From: Alphaproteobacteria bacterium
GTDB lineage: Bacteria > Pseudomonadota > Alphaproteobacteria > UBA8366
Length of the DNA: 6,065 nt
Assembly: GCA_018665505.1 (NCBI GenBank)
Contig: JABJCS010000022.1
Location: 1 to 6,065 of the forward strand
Direction: 5' to 3'
The notes below the pieces were generated by a model that saw only the letters and a program-made list of their open reading frames with translations, did no database searches and had not been told where the DNA came from. The position numbers were made by a program, and so were the translations under genes. This document shows, one piece after another, positions 5,869 through 6,065 of the stretch; positions within the stretch are counted from its first letter, which is position 1, and the number at the start of each line of letters is the position of its first letter.

Positions 5869-6008
5869 AAAGGGGCTGTCCCAGATAACCGAGATTAGAG
5901 GTTATCATGGTATCCATGCGCAAGCGCCGTCTGAGCAGATACAGGCAGGATCGTCTGATCGAACATTTTGTTGCTGGCACGACGGCCCGGACAGCTGCCA
6001 GTTTATGT
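5869..6008. repeat. Right arm of 140-bp inverted duplication (partner 1-140)
   Basis: This is the reverse complement of bases 1-140 with one difference: C at 5925 against T at 84. Positions 5872-6008 belong to the insertion sequence; 5869-5871 (AAA) match only trivially. Outside the arm the flanking bases differ, which sets the element boundary. Confidence 0.95.
5884..5906 (+). promoter_or_regulatory. Hairpin covering the transposase ribosome binding site (right IS)
   Basis: GATAACC (5884-5890) and GGTTATC (5900-5906) pair around a nine-base loop, ending at the base before ATG 5907 and burying part of AGAGG (5897-5901). A second small inverted repeat, CATGG-TAT-CCATG (5906-5918), spans both candidate start codons. 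Sequestration of the start region could damp transposase synthesis; this is inferred from sequence alone. Confidence 0.45.
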
Positions 6009-6065
6009 GGTGTGAACCGCAAGACTGCGGCCTTCTATTTCCATCGTCTGCGCGAGATCGTCCAA
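5907..6065 (+). CDS. IS1595-family transposase, N-terminal 53 codons (cut by window edge)
   Basis: This is the start of the DDE-type transposase of the right IS copy. ATG 5907 follows AGAGG by five bases and the frame stays open to the window end. The sequence runs MVSMRKRRLSRYRQ, LIEHFVAGTTARTAASLCG, VNRKTAAFYFHRLREIVQ. The VN..TAA(F/Y)YFHRLR segment is the strongest match to IS1016-like members of the IS1595 family. The catalytic DDE/DDN region lies beyond the window. Residue 7 is Arg (CGC) where the left copy and, as I recall, the family have Ser (AGC); this is the only coding difference in the 34 codons that can be compared. ATG 5916 is the alternative start. Confidence 0.9.
   Translation, partial: MVSMRKRRLSRYRQDRLIEHFVAGTTARTAASLCGVNRKTAAFYFHRLREIVQ

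Larger units (their letters stand above)
5872..6065 (+). mobile_element. IS1595-family (IS1016-like) insertion sequence, right copy, partial
   Basis: The element begins with GGGGCTGTCCCAG and continues past the window end. It is in inverted orientation to the left copy, so the two transposase genes diverge outward and the same end of each IS faces the enclosed segment. Two such copies can act together as a composite transposon, though independent insertion is equally possible. The far end and target duplication cannot be seen. Confidence 0.9.

Noticed and set aside
1..6065. CRISPR array, tRNA/rRNA genes, toxin-antitoxin or phage-defence module
   Set aside because: No regularly spaced repeats, no tRNA-like cloverleaf and no small paired genes were seen. 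All sizeable genes belong to recognisable enzyme or transposase families.

Overview
The window looks like bacterial chromosomal or accessory DNA, most likely from an alphaproteobacterium of the Rhodospirillales/Rhizobiales type. That is an inference from protein style (a TPR-type O-GlcNAc-transferase-like enzyme, an NMT1/THI5-like binding protein, a PuuE-like deacetylase, a chemotaxis-receptor remnant) and moderate GC content; no marker gene fixes the taxon.

Layout. Both edges carry the start of the same insertion sequence in opposite orientation, with transposase genes pointing outward (left copy minus strand, right copy plus strand). Bases 1-140 and 5869-6008 form an inverted duplication with a single mismatch (84/5925). 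The N-terminal transposase sequence (FVAGTTARTAA, VNRKTAAFYFHRLR) is that of the IS1016-like group of the IS1595 family. The roughly 5.7 kb between them is arranged like the cargo of a composite transposon. Next to the left IS (about 171-633, plus) lies a decayed 3' end of a methyl-accepting chemotaxis protein gene. After a leader of about 195 bp with a GC-rich hairpin comes a 696-aa TPR glycosyltransferase of the SPINDLY/OGT (GT41) type (829-2919, plus, TTG start).

The right half holds three minus-strand genes, read from the right IS inward: a PuuE-like polysaccharide-deacetylase-fold protein (5820-4906), a TauD/TfdA Fe(II)/2-oxoglutarate dioxygenase (4888-3890), and an NMT1/THI5-like solute-binding-type protein without a signal peptide (3811-2891). 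The first two are 17 bp apart and the third follows after 78 bp, so they look like one operon. The last gene overlaps the end of the glycosyltransferase tail to tail by 29 bp.

How they may work together. The three minus-strand genes suggest uptake or handling and oxidative plus hydrolytic breakdown of a small, perhaps nitrogen- or sulfur-containing compound; the substrate cannot be read from sequence. No ABC permease or ATPase lies within the window. The glycosyltransferase probably glycosylates proteins in the cytoplasm and has no evident functional link to the operon. The clearest unusual structural points are the near-identical inverted IS pair and the colinear but wrecked chemoreceptor gene.
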